Both the position numbers and the translations under genes were made by a program. This document shows positions 26,081 through 35,072 of a stretch of DNA of 64,000 nt, in pieces; within the stretch, counting starts at the first letter, position 1, and each line of letters begins with the position of its first letter. The stretch comes from CAIMUX01 sp964473865 (GTDB lineage: Bacteria; Eisenbacteria; RBG-16-71-46; CAIMUX01), in assembly GCA_964473865.1 (NCBI GenBank), contig CAYYQN010000010.1, forward strand, positions 1-64,000, written 5' to 3'. The notes beneath the pieces are model-generated. The model was not told where the DNA came from. It ran no database searches and worked only from the letters and a program-made list of their open reading frames with translations.

Positions 26081-27801
26081 CGCTTCGCCTCCTTCCGCGT
26101 CTCCTGTTCCTTCTCCATTTCGGCGATGGCGGTGCGCGCCTGCGCCGCGCGGTCGCCCTCCGGTTGCAGCGCGAGATAGCTCCGGTACGCCGCGCACGCC
26201 TTCTCCAGATCACCGTTCTGCCGGCAGGCCCGGCCGAGCATGAACGCCGAGTTGTCGAACTCCGGCCTCAAGGCCAGCGCTTTCTCGTATTCCCGGACGG
26301 CGTCGGCGGCGCGTCCCGCCTCCAGGAGCCCCTCGCCGTAGCTGTCGTGCGCGTTGGCGTCTTCAGGCGCCAGCGCCACATACCGCTCGAAATAGGCGAG
26401 CGCTGCCTCCGCCTGACCCGCCCCAAGGAACGCATAGCCGATGAGGTTCAAGGTCTGGGCATCATCGGGGCGCTGCTCCAGGCACTTCGCAAAGGCCTTC
26501 TGCGCGTCCTCCGTGCGTCCCGACACCACATAGCCGTGACCGAGCGCGAAGGAGACGTCCGGATCTTCCGGCGCCAGCGCCGCGGCCTTCTCCAGCGCCT
26601 CCACTCCGGTCTGGAACAGCCGCGAACGAACGAAGGTGTCGCCCAGTGCCAGCTGCGCCTGGGCATCCTCGGGAGCATCCAGCGCTCCTTGCTGCATGTC
26701 GGCCAGCGGCTGCCAGCGCTCGTCCAAGGTCTGCCGCGCCGTGGCGGCGCGCAGCCCGCCCGGATACTTCTCGAGAAACGTCCGCAACTCCGCGGCCCCG
26801 CGCACGAGGTCGCCGCGGATCCAGGTCTCGCAGGTCAGCTTGCGATACTCGCCGCACTCCACCAGGGGAGGATCCGTCGTCGCCGCGAGCAGAGAATCCG
26901 CGCTCGCCAGGCTGGCAGCGTAGTCGGCGCGAGCCAGCGTGGCCGAGCCTCGGGAGTAGATCTCGTAGGGGCGCCAATCGAGCGGCACCCGCGGCTCGAT
27001 GAGCGAGCGCTTGTCCATCGCCCTCGTGAACTCGGCGGCCGACGGGTAGGAGCGAATCACACGGGCGTAGCACGCCGCGGCGCTGTCCACCGCACCCGCT
27101 GACTCATGAGCCTGGCCGAGCCTCCAGAGCGCCGTCGCGGCCAGCTCCGGCGCCGGCGAGCCGGAGAGAATGCCGTGACAGGCCGCAGCCAGACGTTCGT
27201 GATCGCCGACTTTTTCCAGGCAGTCCAGTGCGCTGCCGGCGATCCCGGCCCGCCGCATCCGCGAGGCCAGGTCGGAAGGCTGCAGGCGCAGGGCCACCAG
27301 CCAGGCTTCTCCGGCCGCCACCCAGTCCGCGCGCGCGACGAAGCACTCCGCGCGCCGTTCGGCCGCCGCGGCGGCCCAGGTACTGCGTGGGTACGCCCGG
27401 ACCACCCGTTCGTACCAGGCCAGCGCCGCGGCGGTGTCTCCCTTCGCCGCCAGGAGCAGATTCGCGGCCGCGATGCCGGCCAGCGGGGCCATCGAGTCGC
27501 CGGGGGCGCGCGCAACCAGCGCCTGGAATTCGCGAACTGCTCCATCGGCGTCGCCGGCCACCAGAAGGCGGGAGGCACGGTCCAATTCCGCGGGGAGCGT
27601 GGGGCGTCCGGCGTCGGCGGCCGGAGCGACGGAAGCGCCCGATGCAGACGCCGCGGCCGCCGGCGACCGCTCGGCGGCATCCGCGGCTGGCGCCAGAGAC
27701 AGCAGGAGAACCCAGCCGGCAGACGCAAAGGAGCCGAACACGACAAGGCTGCCGAGCCGGGACGCTCCGCGGCGACCTCGAGACCTGCGCATTCCGATCA
27801 T
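26077..27801 (-). CDS. exported tetratricopeptide-repeat protein
   Basis: The 574-residue protein has an Arg-rich N-terminus and a signal-like segment (LVVFGSFASAGWVLLLSLAP), then an Ala-rich linker and arrays of TPR repeats through the rest, such as AALAWYERVVRAYPRSTWAA and ALAYFERYVALAPEDANAHD. TPR arrays are protein-binding scaffolds. GGAGGGAGAC precedes the ATG at 27801. It is translationally coupled to the DUF362 gene, so it may present or process that exported protein. Confidence 0.8.
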   Translation of the reverse strand: MIGMRRSRGRRGASRLGSLVVFGSFASAGWVLLLSLAPAADAAERSPAAAASASGASVAPAADAGRPTLPAELDRASRLLVAGDADGAVREFQALVARAPGDSMAPLAGIAAANLLLAAKGDTAAALAWYERVVRAYPRSTWAAAAAERRAECFVARADWVAAGEAWLVALRLQPSDLASRMRRAGIAGSALDCLEKVGDHERLAAACHGILSGSPAPELAATALWRLGQAHESAGAVDSAAACYARVIRSYPSAAEFTRAMDKRSLIEPRVPLDWRPYEIYSRGSATLARADYAASLASADSLLAATTDPPLVECGEYRKLTCETWIRGDLVRGAAELRTFLEKYPGGLRAATARQTLDERWQPLADMQQGALDAPEDAQAQLALGDTFVRSRLFQTGVEALEKAAALAPEDPDVSFALGHGYVVSGRTEDAQKAFAKCLEQRPDDAQTLNLIGYAFLGAGQAEAALAYFERYVALAPEDANAHDSYGEGLLEAGRAADAVREYEKALALRPEFDNSAFMLGRACRQNGDLEKACAAYRSYLALQPEGDRAAQARTAIAEMEKEQETRKEAKR

Positions 27802-27903
27802 GTCTCCCTCCGGGTAATCCGCCGGGCTGAAGGACTCAATCAACCCCGTTCGGAGCACCGACGAACGGTCCATGGGTTCAGGATCCGCCCTGCACCATCG
27901 GGC

Positions 27904-27934
27904 AGTATACCTTTCCTGGGCCGGGTTGTCGCAA
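27904..27934 (-). promoter_or_regulatory. possible promoter of the TPR-DUF362 operon
   Basis: On the minus strand TTGCGA (27934-27929) and TATACT (27909-27904) are 19 bases apart, about 100 bases upstream of the TPR start. The -10 is good and the spacing is long. The divergent gap 27802-28179 shows nothing else convincing apart from a TAGAAT at about 28024 on the plus strand that could serve osmC. Confidence 0.38.
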
Positions 27935-28179
27935 GAAGCTACAAATGATGTCGGCCGGAGAGCCGCTGCGGGTCGCGGAATCGCGCCCTGGGAATGAACC
28001 TGCACGCGAGGCCGGGACTCGTCTAGAATCACGGACGGACTGTCAGGTCTCGGAGGCGCGGGCGCCGCCGGACCCCGCGGTTGACACGGTTGCCGGACGC
28101 CCTCGGCGCGGCACCTGCACGACGCGAGGATCCGGAGCCCGCGGCAAAGACGTCGTTCCCGCCACCGGAGGAGGTCCTT

Positions 28180-28593
28180 ATGAAGCGAACCGCAAACGCC
28201 ATCTGGAACGGGGGACTGAAGGATGGGCACGGCGTCTTCAGCGTCGCCAGCGGCGCCATCAAGGACCAGAAGGTCACCTTTCGGACCCGGTTTGAGGACG
28301 CCCCCGGCACGAACCCGGAAGAGCTGATCGCCGCCGCCCACGCGAGCTGCTTCAGCATGGCGCTCAGCGCCCAGCTCGGCGAGCGCGGCATCACGCCCGC
28401 GGCGATCGAGACCACCTGCGCCATCAACTTCGAGAATCTGGTGCTCACCCACAGCCTGCTGCGGACGACCGTCAAGGCGCCGGGAGCAGACAAGGCGCAG
28501 ATCGAGGCGGCCGCCGCCGCCGCGAAGGCCGGCTGCCCGATTTCCAAGGTGCTGAAGCTGGAAATCACTCTCGAGCTGACGGTCGTTTCCTAG
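28180..28593 (+). CDS. osmC: OsmC-family peroxiredoxin
   Basis: The 137-residue protein matches OsmC: KRTANAIWNGGLKDGHG, GTNPEELIAAAHASCFSMAL with the first catalytic Cys, and the second Cys in AAAKAGCPISKVLKLEI. OsmC enzymes reduce organic hydroperoxides with this Cys pair. GGAGGAGG before the ATG at 28180 sets the start. It is monocistronic, divergent from the TPR gene and convergent with the radical SAM gene 9 bases beyond its stop. Confidence 0.92.
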   Translation: MKRTANAIWNGGLKDGHGVFSVASGAIKDQKVTFRTRFEDAPGTNPEELIAAAHASCFSMALSAQLGERGITPAAIETTCAINFENLVLTHSLLRTTVKAPGADKAQIEAAAAAAKAGCPISKVLKLEITLELTVVS

Positions 28594-28602
28594 CCGAGAG
28601 GG

Positions 28603-29940
28603 TCACGCGCGGCCGACGATCGACCGGGCCGCGCTGCGGAGAACGAACCCCGCCATCCGCAGCGCCTGCCCGGGGTGCTTGCGGCGGGCCGCGCGGAGGC
28701 GGGCGGCGATGCCGTGCGCCGGAGCGGCCGGGGAGAGGTAGAAACGCGCGGTAAAGCCGTCATCGTCCGGAGCGATCACTCCCTCCGCGATGGCCACCTG
28801 GCGAAGCGGGGTCTCCGGTTGTATGCGAAACCCGTAACCGGTCGTGAGCAGGACGGGCTTGAGCCGGTAGGCGACGGCCAGTGACTCCTCGACCGTCTGC
28901 AGCGACTCTCCCGGCGCCCCGTACATCTGCCCGATCACGAACGCAAGGCCGGCCGTTCGCAGGTGCCGCGCCGTCTCTTCCACGTCGACCCGGCGGTAGT
29001 GCGGCTGATTGCGCTCGAGCACGGAGTCGGCCAGGGAGCTGCCAAAGATCATCGGCAGGGACACGCCGGCCGCCCGCAGCCGCCGCGCCATCTCGGCATC
29101 GAACTCGCCGGGCTCGATCATCGCCCCCAGCGACAAGCCGAGCCTGGCCTCCGCGATGCGCGCGCAGAGCTCCTTGCCGTATTCCAGAGGGCGGTTGATA
29201 CCGCAGTTGACCAGCCAGATCGACCTCGCGCCGTGGCGGCGGCGCAGCTCCGTCAACTCCTCGATCACCACCCGGGGGTCGCGCAGCACATACTGCGATC
29301 CGAACGTCCGGTGGGAGTCGCAGAACGAGCAGCCCAGCGGACAGCCCGAGTGGGTCACCAGGCCGATGTCGAAGAAACCCTTCCGCCGGTTCCGCTTGAG
29401 GTCCACGCGCTCGAAGCCGGTGAACTTCGCGGTGGCGTAGCCGCGGATGCGCGGCGGGTTTACCCTTACACAGCCATCGATGGTGGTGACGAGGCCGGGC
29501 GTCTCCGGCTCCGGGGAGCCGCGCGCGAGGGACGCGACCAGGGCAGAGACCGCCTCGACATCGTCGCCGGCGAAGGAGTAGTCGGCGCCCAGAAGCCGGT
29601 GGATCTGCTCCGGGTACGTCGTCACCGCGGTTCCGCCGAGGAGCACGAGCGCATCGCAGTCCCGCCGGACAATCCCCGCCAGCTCGCGCGCCTCCTCCAG
29701 GGGGTGGTCCAGACCCGCCATCACCTGGTTGTCGACATTGCGGATGGAGAGCCCGACAAGCTCGGGGCGAAACTCCGCGATGGCGGCCGAGAGCGCGGCT
29801 GCGGGGGCCTTCTCGTGCATGAGATTGAGCAGCTGCACTTCATGGCCATCCCGGCTCAACCGCTCCCCAACCAGGAGGGCACCGATCGGGGCCGGCGAGA
29901 GCATCGTGTTCCGATTCGGATAGACCAGGAGGACGCGCAT
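28603..29940 (-). CDS. B12-binding-domain radical SAM protein
   Basis: The 445-residue protein has an N-terminal cobalamin-binding-like Rossmann domain (MRVLLVYPNRNTMLSPAPIG, ALVLLGGTAVTTYPE) and a radical SAM domain with the cluster motif SGCPLGCSFCDSH (C-x3-C-x2-C). This is the class of enzymes that modify lipids, tetrapyrroles or natural products, often as methylases. There is no biosynthetic neighbourhood to suggest a substrate. A conserved His of B12-ligand type was not identified, so cobalamin use is inferred from the architecture. The ribosome site is weak. Confidence 0.82.
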   Translation of the reverse strand: MRVLLVYPNRNTMLSPAPIGALLVGERLSRDGHEVQLLNLMHEKAPAAALSAAIAEFRPELVGLSIRNVDNQVMAGLDHPLEEARELAGIVRRDCDALVLLGGTAVTTYPEQIHRLLGADYSFAGDDVEAVSALVASLARGSPEPETPGLVTTIDGCVRVNPPRIRGYATAKFTGFERVDLKRNRRKGFFDIGLVTHSGCPLGCSFCDSHRTFGSQYVLRDPRVVIEELTELRRRHGARSIWLVNCGINRPLEYGKELCARIAEARLGLSLGAMIEPGEFDAEMARRLRAAGVSLPMIFGSSLADSVLERNQPHYRRVDVEETARHLRTAGLAFVIGQMYGAPGESLQTVEESLAVAYRLKPVLLTTGYGFRIQPETPLRQVAIAEGVIAPDDDGFTARFYLSPAAPAHGIAARLRAARRKHPGQALRMAGFVLRSAARSIVGRA

Positions 29941-30017
29941 GTTCCGGGGAGGATACCACCCGCGCGACCGGCTGCCGTCCGGTTTCCCGCGCGGGAGACG
30001 CCCGCAGCCTGCCGCGC

Positions 30018-30641
30018 CTACTGCACGGTGAACGACAGTGCGATGCCGGCCGCGTGGCCTTCGAGATTCTTCTCCATCTCCCGGAAGTCTCCCTTCTCTC
30101 CGGTCCGCTCCCGCGAGAAGGACAGGCTCCGGTAGGTGACCTCGGCGCCGACCCCGAAGTGGCGCGTGAAGAAGGCATCCGCGCCGATTCCGAAGCTGAA
30201 CGCGCCGCCGGCCTTGGCGTTGTGGGTGTCGGTTTCCTCCAGGATCCCGGCGCCAAGTCCGATCCTGGCGTACGGCTGCACCGTACCGACAGGAAGGAAC
30301 CGGTATTGGACGGCAAGCTCCGCCACGCCGAGGGCGGTCTTGCGGCGGCCCCCGGCCGCTCTCGGGTCCCTCTCGTGCTCCGAACCGCTCAGGTTGAGCC
30401 ACACGGTGAAGTTCGGGTCGATCCCGTAACCGAAGGCAAGACCGGCCGACGACGCGTCATCCAGGTGCAGCTTCGAGGCGGGATGCACCGTTCCGACGGC
30501 GATGGCGCCCTTGAAGCCGGTGTGGGAGTATCGCGCGGCATCGCCCTCCGAGGCGCCTTCCGCGACTCCCGCGATACCCAGGGCCAGGGCGAAGACCGCT
30601 CCAACGCCGGCAGCCGCTCTCCCGTCGCGAGCGGTTGTCAT
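30018..30641 (-). CDS. outer-membrane beta-barrel protein
   Basis: The 207-residue protein has a signal peptide (GVGAVFALALGIAGVAEGA) and alternating beta strands with aromatic girdle residues such as VQPYARIGLGAGI, FGIGADAFFTRHFGVGAEVTYRS, and ends IALSFTVQ. This is the look of a small OmpA/OmpW-like 8-stranded barrel. An upstream in-frame ATG at about 30758, with AGGAAAGG before it, would add a 39-residue leader; the shorter start is chosen because the signal peptide is then near the N-terminus. Function unknown. Confidence 0.7.
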   Translation of the reverse strand: MTTARDGRAAAGVGAVFALALGIAGVAEGASEGDAARYSHTGFKGAIAVGTVHPASKLHLDDASSAGLAFGYGIDPNFTVWLNLSGSEHERDPRAAGGRRKTALGVAELAVQYRFLPVGTVQPYARIGLGAGILEETDTHNAKAGGAFSFGIGADAFFTRHFGVGAEVTYRSLSFSRERTGEKGDFREMEKNLEGHAAGIALSFTVQ

Positions 30642-31195
30642 CCGCCACCGAGGCGCGGCCGTTCCCGGTCTGCGGGTCCAGATACTGAGAGACCTGATTC
30701 CCCGGGCGCGCGCAGTCGAGCCGCCTGCGTTCGGGTCGGGGGTGGCGGAGTCGAACATGGCCGGATCCTTTCCTGCGTCGAGAACGCCGATCGGGCCTCT
30801 GCACTCGCACGGCACCGCGGCGATCGTTCCGCCGGAGACCATGCAGGCGGTGTGCCAGACTGCCGGAGGGACGCGGCCGCGGGTATCGGGAAGTCCGGAC
30901 GGCCTGGATCCCATTGGCGTTCGGCTGGTTCGCCCGGCCCAGGTCGGAAGCGCCGGTGTCGCGAAATTCCGCGAACCGACTCCATTCGCCGCAGGTGTGG
31001 AGCGAGGCGCGTGTGGAGCCGGCACACTGTGCCGCGCAGTCACGGACACCGGCCGGGACGATGCGTCGCAGACCTGGGTGTGGCCGCTCCTCACGTTCGC
31101 CCTTGTCCTGGTGGGAGTCCCGCCGGTCCGAGTAGAATACCGGGATGCCGCCGCGCCTGCAGGCGGAACGCGATCGGCCTCTCCGGGGGAACTGC
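30642..31195. other. divergent intergenic region upstream of cstA
   Basis: This 554-base gap lies between the small barrel gene and cstA. Open frames through it show no family resemblance. A TAGAAT hexamer at 31133-31138 could be the cstA -10, without a clear -35. Nothing else stands out. Confidence 0.4.
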
Positions 31196-32935
31196 ATGAA
31201 CATCCTCTTCATTGTCGTGGGCGCGGGACTCATCCTGTTCGTCGCCTATCGAACCTACGGTTCCTACCTGGCGAACAAGGTGTTTCGGCTCGACGACTCC
31301 CGCCGGACACCTGCCGTCGAGTTGGCGGACGGGATCGACTATGTGCCCGCCCGCGCACAGTTCCTGGCGGGCCAGCACTTCTCCGCGATTGCGGCCGCCG
31401 GGCCGATCACGGGGCCGATCCTGGCCGGGACTCTGTTCGGGTGGTTTCCCGCCCTGGTCTGGGTCATCCTCGGATCGATCTTCATCGGCGGCGTCCACGA
31501 CCTGGGCTCGCTGATTGCCTCGGTCCGGCATCGGGCCAGATCGATCACGGATGTGGTGCGTGAGAACGTCTCGGGCCGGGCCTACATCCTCTTCATGGCC
31601 TTCATCTGGATCACCCTCGTCTACATCATCGTGGCGTTCACCGACCTGACGGCGGGTTCCTTCGTCGGAGTCGTCACCCTCGAGAACGGGGTGACGTTGC
31701 CGGGCGGAGCCATCGCCACCTCGTCGCTCCTCTACCTGGCGCTCCCAGTCATCATGGGGTTGCTGCTCAAACACACCCGAATGAAGCTCTGGGTCGCCAC
31801 CGTCATCTTCCTCCCGCTCGTAGGCGCGGCCATCTGGATCGGCCAGTACATCCCGTTGAGTCTTGACACCATGCTGGGATTGAGCCCGATCAACGCCGCG
31901 AAGATCTGGGATGTCTTCATCCTCGGGTACTGCCTCGTGGCGGCGATCCTGCCGATGTGGATGCTCCTGCAGCCGCGCGGGCACCTGGGCGGGTACTTCC
32001 TCTATGCCGCCCTGGCCTCCGCGGCGATCGGCCTGATCTTCGGCGGCTTCCCGGTGCAGTTCCCGGCCTTCACCCAGCCGTTCGAGAACGCGGGGTTGTT
32101 CTTCTTCCCGATGTTCCCGGTCCTCTTCGTCACGGTGGCGTGCGGCGCCTGCTCCGGCTTCCACTCGCTGGTGGGCTCCGGCACCACCAGCAAGCAGATC
32201 GAGCGAGAGTCCGACTGCCGGCCGATCGGCTACGGCATGATGCTCCTGGAAGGACTGGTGGCCGTGGTCTCTCTTGCGTGCGTCATGATCCTGGCGCCCG
32301 GCGATCCTCTCAGCAAGAAGGCGCCGAACTTCATCTACGCCTCCGGGATCAGCTCCTTCCTCAAACTGATCGGCATTCCTCCGGCCCTGGGCATCGCGTT
32401 CGGACTGATGGCATTCACCACTTTCGTGTACGACACGCTCGACGTGTGTACCCGTCTGGGCCGCTACATCCTCGAGGAGCTCACGGGGTGGAGGAGCAGG
32501 TTCGGTCGCACGATGGCCACGGCTCTCACCGCGGGTGTGCCCTTGCTCTTCGTCACGCAGACCATGTCGGATCCGAAGGGGAATCCGATCCCGGCCTGGA
32601 AGACCTTCTGGAACATCTTCGGCGCATCGAACCAGCTTCTGGCCGCGCTCGCCCTCGTCGGCATCACCGTCTGGCTGATCAACACGCGGCCGCGGAGCCG
32701 GGTCTGGGTCGTCCCGTTCCTTCCCGCAGTCTGGATGTTCCTCATGTCCATCTGGATGCTCCTGCGGCTGATGATGGATGGGTGGGTCTGGAAGACCGCC
32801 GGGACACACCCGGCGGTGCCGGTTGTCGCGCTGGTGCTGGTCGCCCTGGCCGTACTCCTGGCCATCGAGACTACTGTGGCGATCTCCTTGCGCCGAAGAG
32901 GACGGCGACAGAGGACTCCCGCGCCCGCGATGTGA
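31196..32935 (+). CDS. cstA: CstA-type carbon starvation / peptide or pyruvate transporter
   Basis: The 579-residue membrane protein has many hydrophobic helices and CstA-family signatures: GIDYVPARAQFLAGQHFSAI, AAAGPITGPILAGTLFGWFP, GGVHDLGSLIASVRHRA and ACSGFHSLVGSGTTSKQ. Family members import pyruvate or peptides during carbon limitation. The length fits the shorter CstA subgroup. GGGGGA precedes the ATG at 31196. It is a single-gene unit convergent with the barrel gene at 33011. Confidence 0.92.
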   Translation: MNILFIVVGAGLILFVAYRTYGSYLANKVFRLDDSRRTPAVELADGIDYVPARAQFLAGQHFSAIAAAGPITGPILAGTLFGWFPALVWVILGSIFIGGVHDLGSLIASVRHRARSITDVVRENVSGRAYILFMAFIWITLVYIIVAFTDLTAGSFVGVVTLENGVTLPGGAIATSSLLYLALPVIMGLLLKHTRMKLWVATVIFLPLVGAAIWIGQYIPLSLDTMLGLSPINAAKIWDVFILGYCLVAAILPMWMLLQPRGHLGGYFLYAALASAAIGLIFGGFPVQFPAFTQPFENAGLFFFPMFPVLFVTVACGACSGFHSLVGSGTTSKQIERESDCRPIGYGMMLLEGLVAVVSLACVMILAPGDPLSKKAPNFIYASGISSFLKLIGIPPALGIAFGLMAFTTFVYDTLDVCTRLGRYILEELTGWRSRFGRTMATALTAGVPLLFVTQTMSDPKGNPIPAWKTFWNIFGASNQLLAALALVGITVWLINTRPRSRVWVVPFLPAVWMFLMSIWMLLRLMMDGWVWKTAGTHPAVPVVALVLVALAVLLAIETTVAISLRRRGRRQRTPAPAM

Positions 32936-33010
32936 CGCCCTCCGCGCGGCCCGCCGGTGACAAGACAGGTCCCGCCGGGCCCGGATTCCGGCCTCTGCTC
33001 CGGCGCCCTC

Positions 33011-33697
33011 CTAGAAGTCGTACGAGAACTGCACTCGCAGCACGTCGGCCTGTCCGGTGCCGCCCACGCTCCGCATGTCCAGATCACTGGACTCCTCGAA
33101 TGTCTCCTGGTCGATGTCCAGGACAGAGTGGAAGTAGTCGCCCTGGACGGACCAGTGCCGCGACAGCAGGAGGCGGAGGCCGGCGCCGATGTCGCCGGAC
33201 ACCATCAGGTAGGCGCGATCCGGAGCGTCGGCGATGGTGAACTCCGGAATGCTGAGGCCGAATCCGCCCAGGAGATGAGGCCGCAGCCGCCCGCGGGTTC
33301 GAATCGGAACGTATCCGTCGAAGTGGGCGGCGAAGAGAAGCGCTTCGGTGCCCGTCGGGCGGGCATCATGGCCGGCCAGGCTCAACGACATCTCCACGCG
33401 CAGTCCCGGCCCGAAGCCGTAGCCGACGCCGAAGCACCCGCCGTGGCCCCAGGCTCCGGAGTCGAGATTGGCCTCGGGCTCCGAAACGCGCGCGTCAAAG
33501 TCCAGCGAGGCCCGTTCCCCCAGCGCGCCGAAACTCAGGAAGACACCGGTGTCGCGCCCGCGCTGGGCATCCTCGGCCGGTTCCGTCGCCTGGGCCCAGG
33601 ACGGATCCGCCGCGAAGGCGCTCCCGAGCCAGGCCAGCAGGAGCCATCCCGGGCGCCCACGGCGCGTTGCCGTACGGCGAGTCGCCCTGCTTTCCAT
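33011..33697 (-). CDS. outer-membrane beta-barrel protein
   Basis: The 228-residue protein has a signal peptide (WLLLAWLGSAFAADPSWAQA), an acidic linker and beta-strand alternation typical of a small outer-membrane barrel, ending VLRVQFSYDF with a C-terminal Phe, the usual BAM recognition residue. GAGGAG precedes the ATG. It is the last gene of the five-gene operon 38743-33011, beginning 4 bases after the stop of the NtrC-like regulator. Function unknown. Confidence 0.72.
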   Translation of the reverse strand: MESRATRRTATRRGRPGWLLLAWLGSAFAADPSWAQATEPAEDAQRGRDTGVFLSFGALGERASLDFDARVSEPEANLDSGAWGHGGCFGVGYGFGPGLRVEMSLSLAGHDARPTGTEALLFAAHFDGYVPIRTRGRLRPHLLGGFGLSIPEFTIADAPDRAYLMVSGDIGAGLRLLLSRHWSVQGDYFHSVLDIDQETFEESSDLDMRSVGGTGQADVLRVQFSYDF

Positions 33698-33701
33698 CTT
33701 C

Positions 33702-35072
33702 TCACTCCTCGCTCAAGCCAATCGCCCTGATCCTCTTGTGCAAGTGCGTTCGTTCGAGGCCGAGCTCGGCCGCCGCCCGCGTGACGTTTCCCTCGCTGCG
33801 CGCGAGCGCCGCCCGGATGAGGTCGCGCTCCAGGGCATCACGCGCTTCGCGCAGAGGAAGCTTCTCGTAGGGGTTCTCCCCGGCAGCCACAGGCGTGGCG
33901 ACCCGGCTGCCCACGTCATGCGTCATCTCCATGGGAAGGTCTTCCGGCGCGACCTCCGCCCCGCGGCTCAGGATCACGAGCCGCTCGATGACATTCTTGA
34001 GCTCCCGTATGTTTCCGGGCCAGGCATAGGACTCGAGCAGCCGCCAGCTTGCCGGTTGGAGCCGCGGGGCCGGCAGCTCGTGGCGCGCCGCATAGCGGGC
34101 GAGGAAGTGCTCGCCGAGCAGGCGCACGTCGCCGGTGCGGTCCCTCAGCGGCGGCACCAGCAGCGGGATCACGTTCAGCCGGAACAGGAGGTCCTCGCGG
34201 AATCCGCCTTGCGCTACCCGAGCCTTCAAGTCCTGGTGCGTGGCCGCGAGCACGCGGACATCCACCTGGATCGTGCGGGTGCTCCCGACCGGCTCGTATT
34301 CTCCCTCCTGGAGGACGCGAAGGACCTTCGCCTGTGCCCGCAGGCTCATGTCCCCCACCTCGTCCAGAAACAGGGTGCCCTTGTTGGCCGCTCCGAAACG
34401 GCCCTCCCGCGCGGAGACCGAGCTTGTGTAAGCCCCCTTGACCGCGCCAAAGAGCTCGGCCTCGATCAGTTCATCGGGAATCGCCGCGCAGTTCACCCGA
34501 ATGAACGGATGCGCCGCCCGAACGCTCAGGCGGTGCAGCGCCCGCGCCACCAGCTCCTTGCCGGTTCCGCTCTCACCGAGGATCAGTACGCGGGTGTCGG
34601 TGGGAGCAACGCGGGTGATGGAGTCACGCAGCATATCCATGGGCGCGCTCTCTCCCAGCAGATCCTCCACCTCGGTGGTCCGCAGGTGCGCCAGCTCCCG
34701 CTTCAGCCGGCCGGCTTCGGCGGCGTTTCGCGCCAGCAGGAGGATCCGGTCGCGAGAGAACGGTTTCTCCACGAACTCGAAGGCGCCGAGGCGGGTGGCC
34801 TCGACCGCCCGCTCGATGGTGGCGTGCCCGCTGATCATGACCACGGGCAGATCGGGCCGATCCGCGCGCAGGCGGCGCAGTACCTCCATCCCGTTGAGCT
34901 TCGGGAGTTGCACATCGAGAAACACGGCCTCCGGAGGCTCGGCCTCCACCGCGGCCAGCGCCTCTTCGCCATCGGCGACGCACTCCACGCGGAAGCCGGC
35001 CCCGCCAAGGATGATCTCGAGGCTGCGCCGGATATTCTGCTCGTCATCGACCACCAGGATCCGCTCAGTCAT
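33702..35072 (-). CDS. NtrC-family sigma-54-dependent response regulator
   Basis: The 456-residue activator has a receiver domain with Asp53 and Lys103, an AAA+ domain with Walker A GESGTGKE (166-173) and a Fis-type HTH (TRAAAELGLERTHLHKRI). The sigma-54 contact loop, usually GAFTGA, reads GAYTSS (213-218). Phe to Tyr is tolerated in some regulators; the last two changes are less usual, so sigma-54 coupling should be tested. Its start overlaps the kinase stop by 8 bases. The near-consensus sigma-54 promoter at 39131-39146 is a natural target candidate. Confidence 0.92.
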   Translation of the reverse strand: MTERILVVDDEQNIRRSLEIILGGAGFRVECVADGEEALAAVEAEPPEAVFLDVQLPKLNGMEVLRRLRADRPDLPVVMISGHATIERAVEATRLGAFEFVEKPFSRDRILLLARNAAEAGRLKRELAHLRTTEVEDLLGESAPMDMLRDSITRVAPTDTRVLILGESGTGKELVARALHRLSVRAAHPFIRVNCAAIPDELIEAELFGAVKGAYTSSVSAREGRFGAANKGTLFLDEVGDMSLRAQAKVLRVLQEGEYEPVGSTRTIQVDVRVLAATHQDLKARVAQGGFREDLLFRLNVIPLLVPPLRDRTGDVRLLGEHFLARYAARHELPAPRLQPASWRLLESYAWPGNIRELKNVIERLVILSRGAEVAPEDLPMEMTHDVGSRVATPVAAGENPYEKLPLREARDALERDLIRAALARSEGNVTRAAAELGLERTHLHKRIRAIGLSEE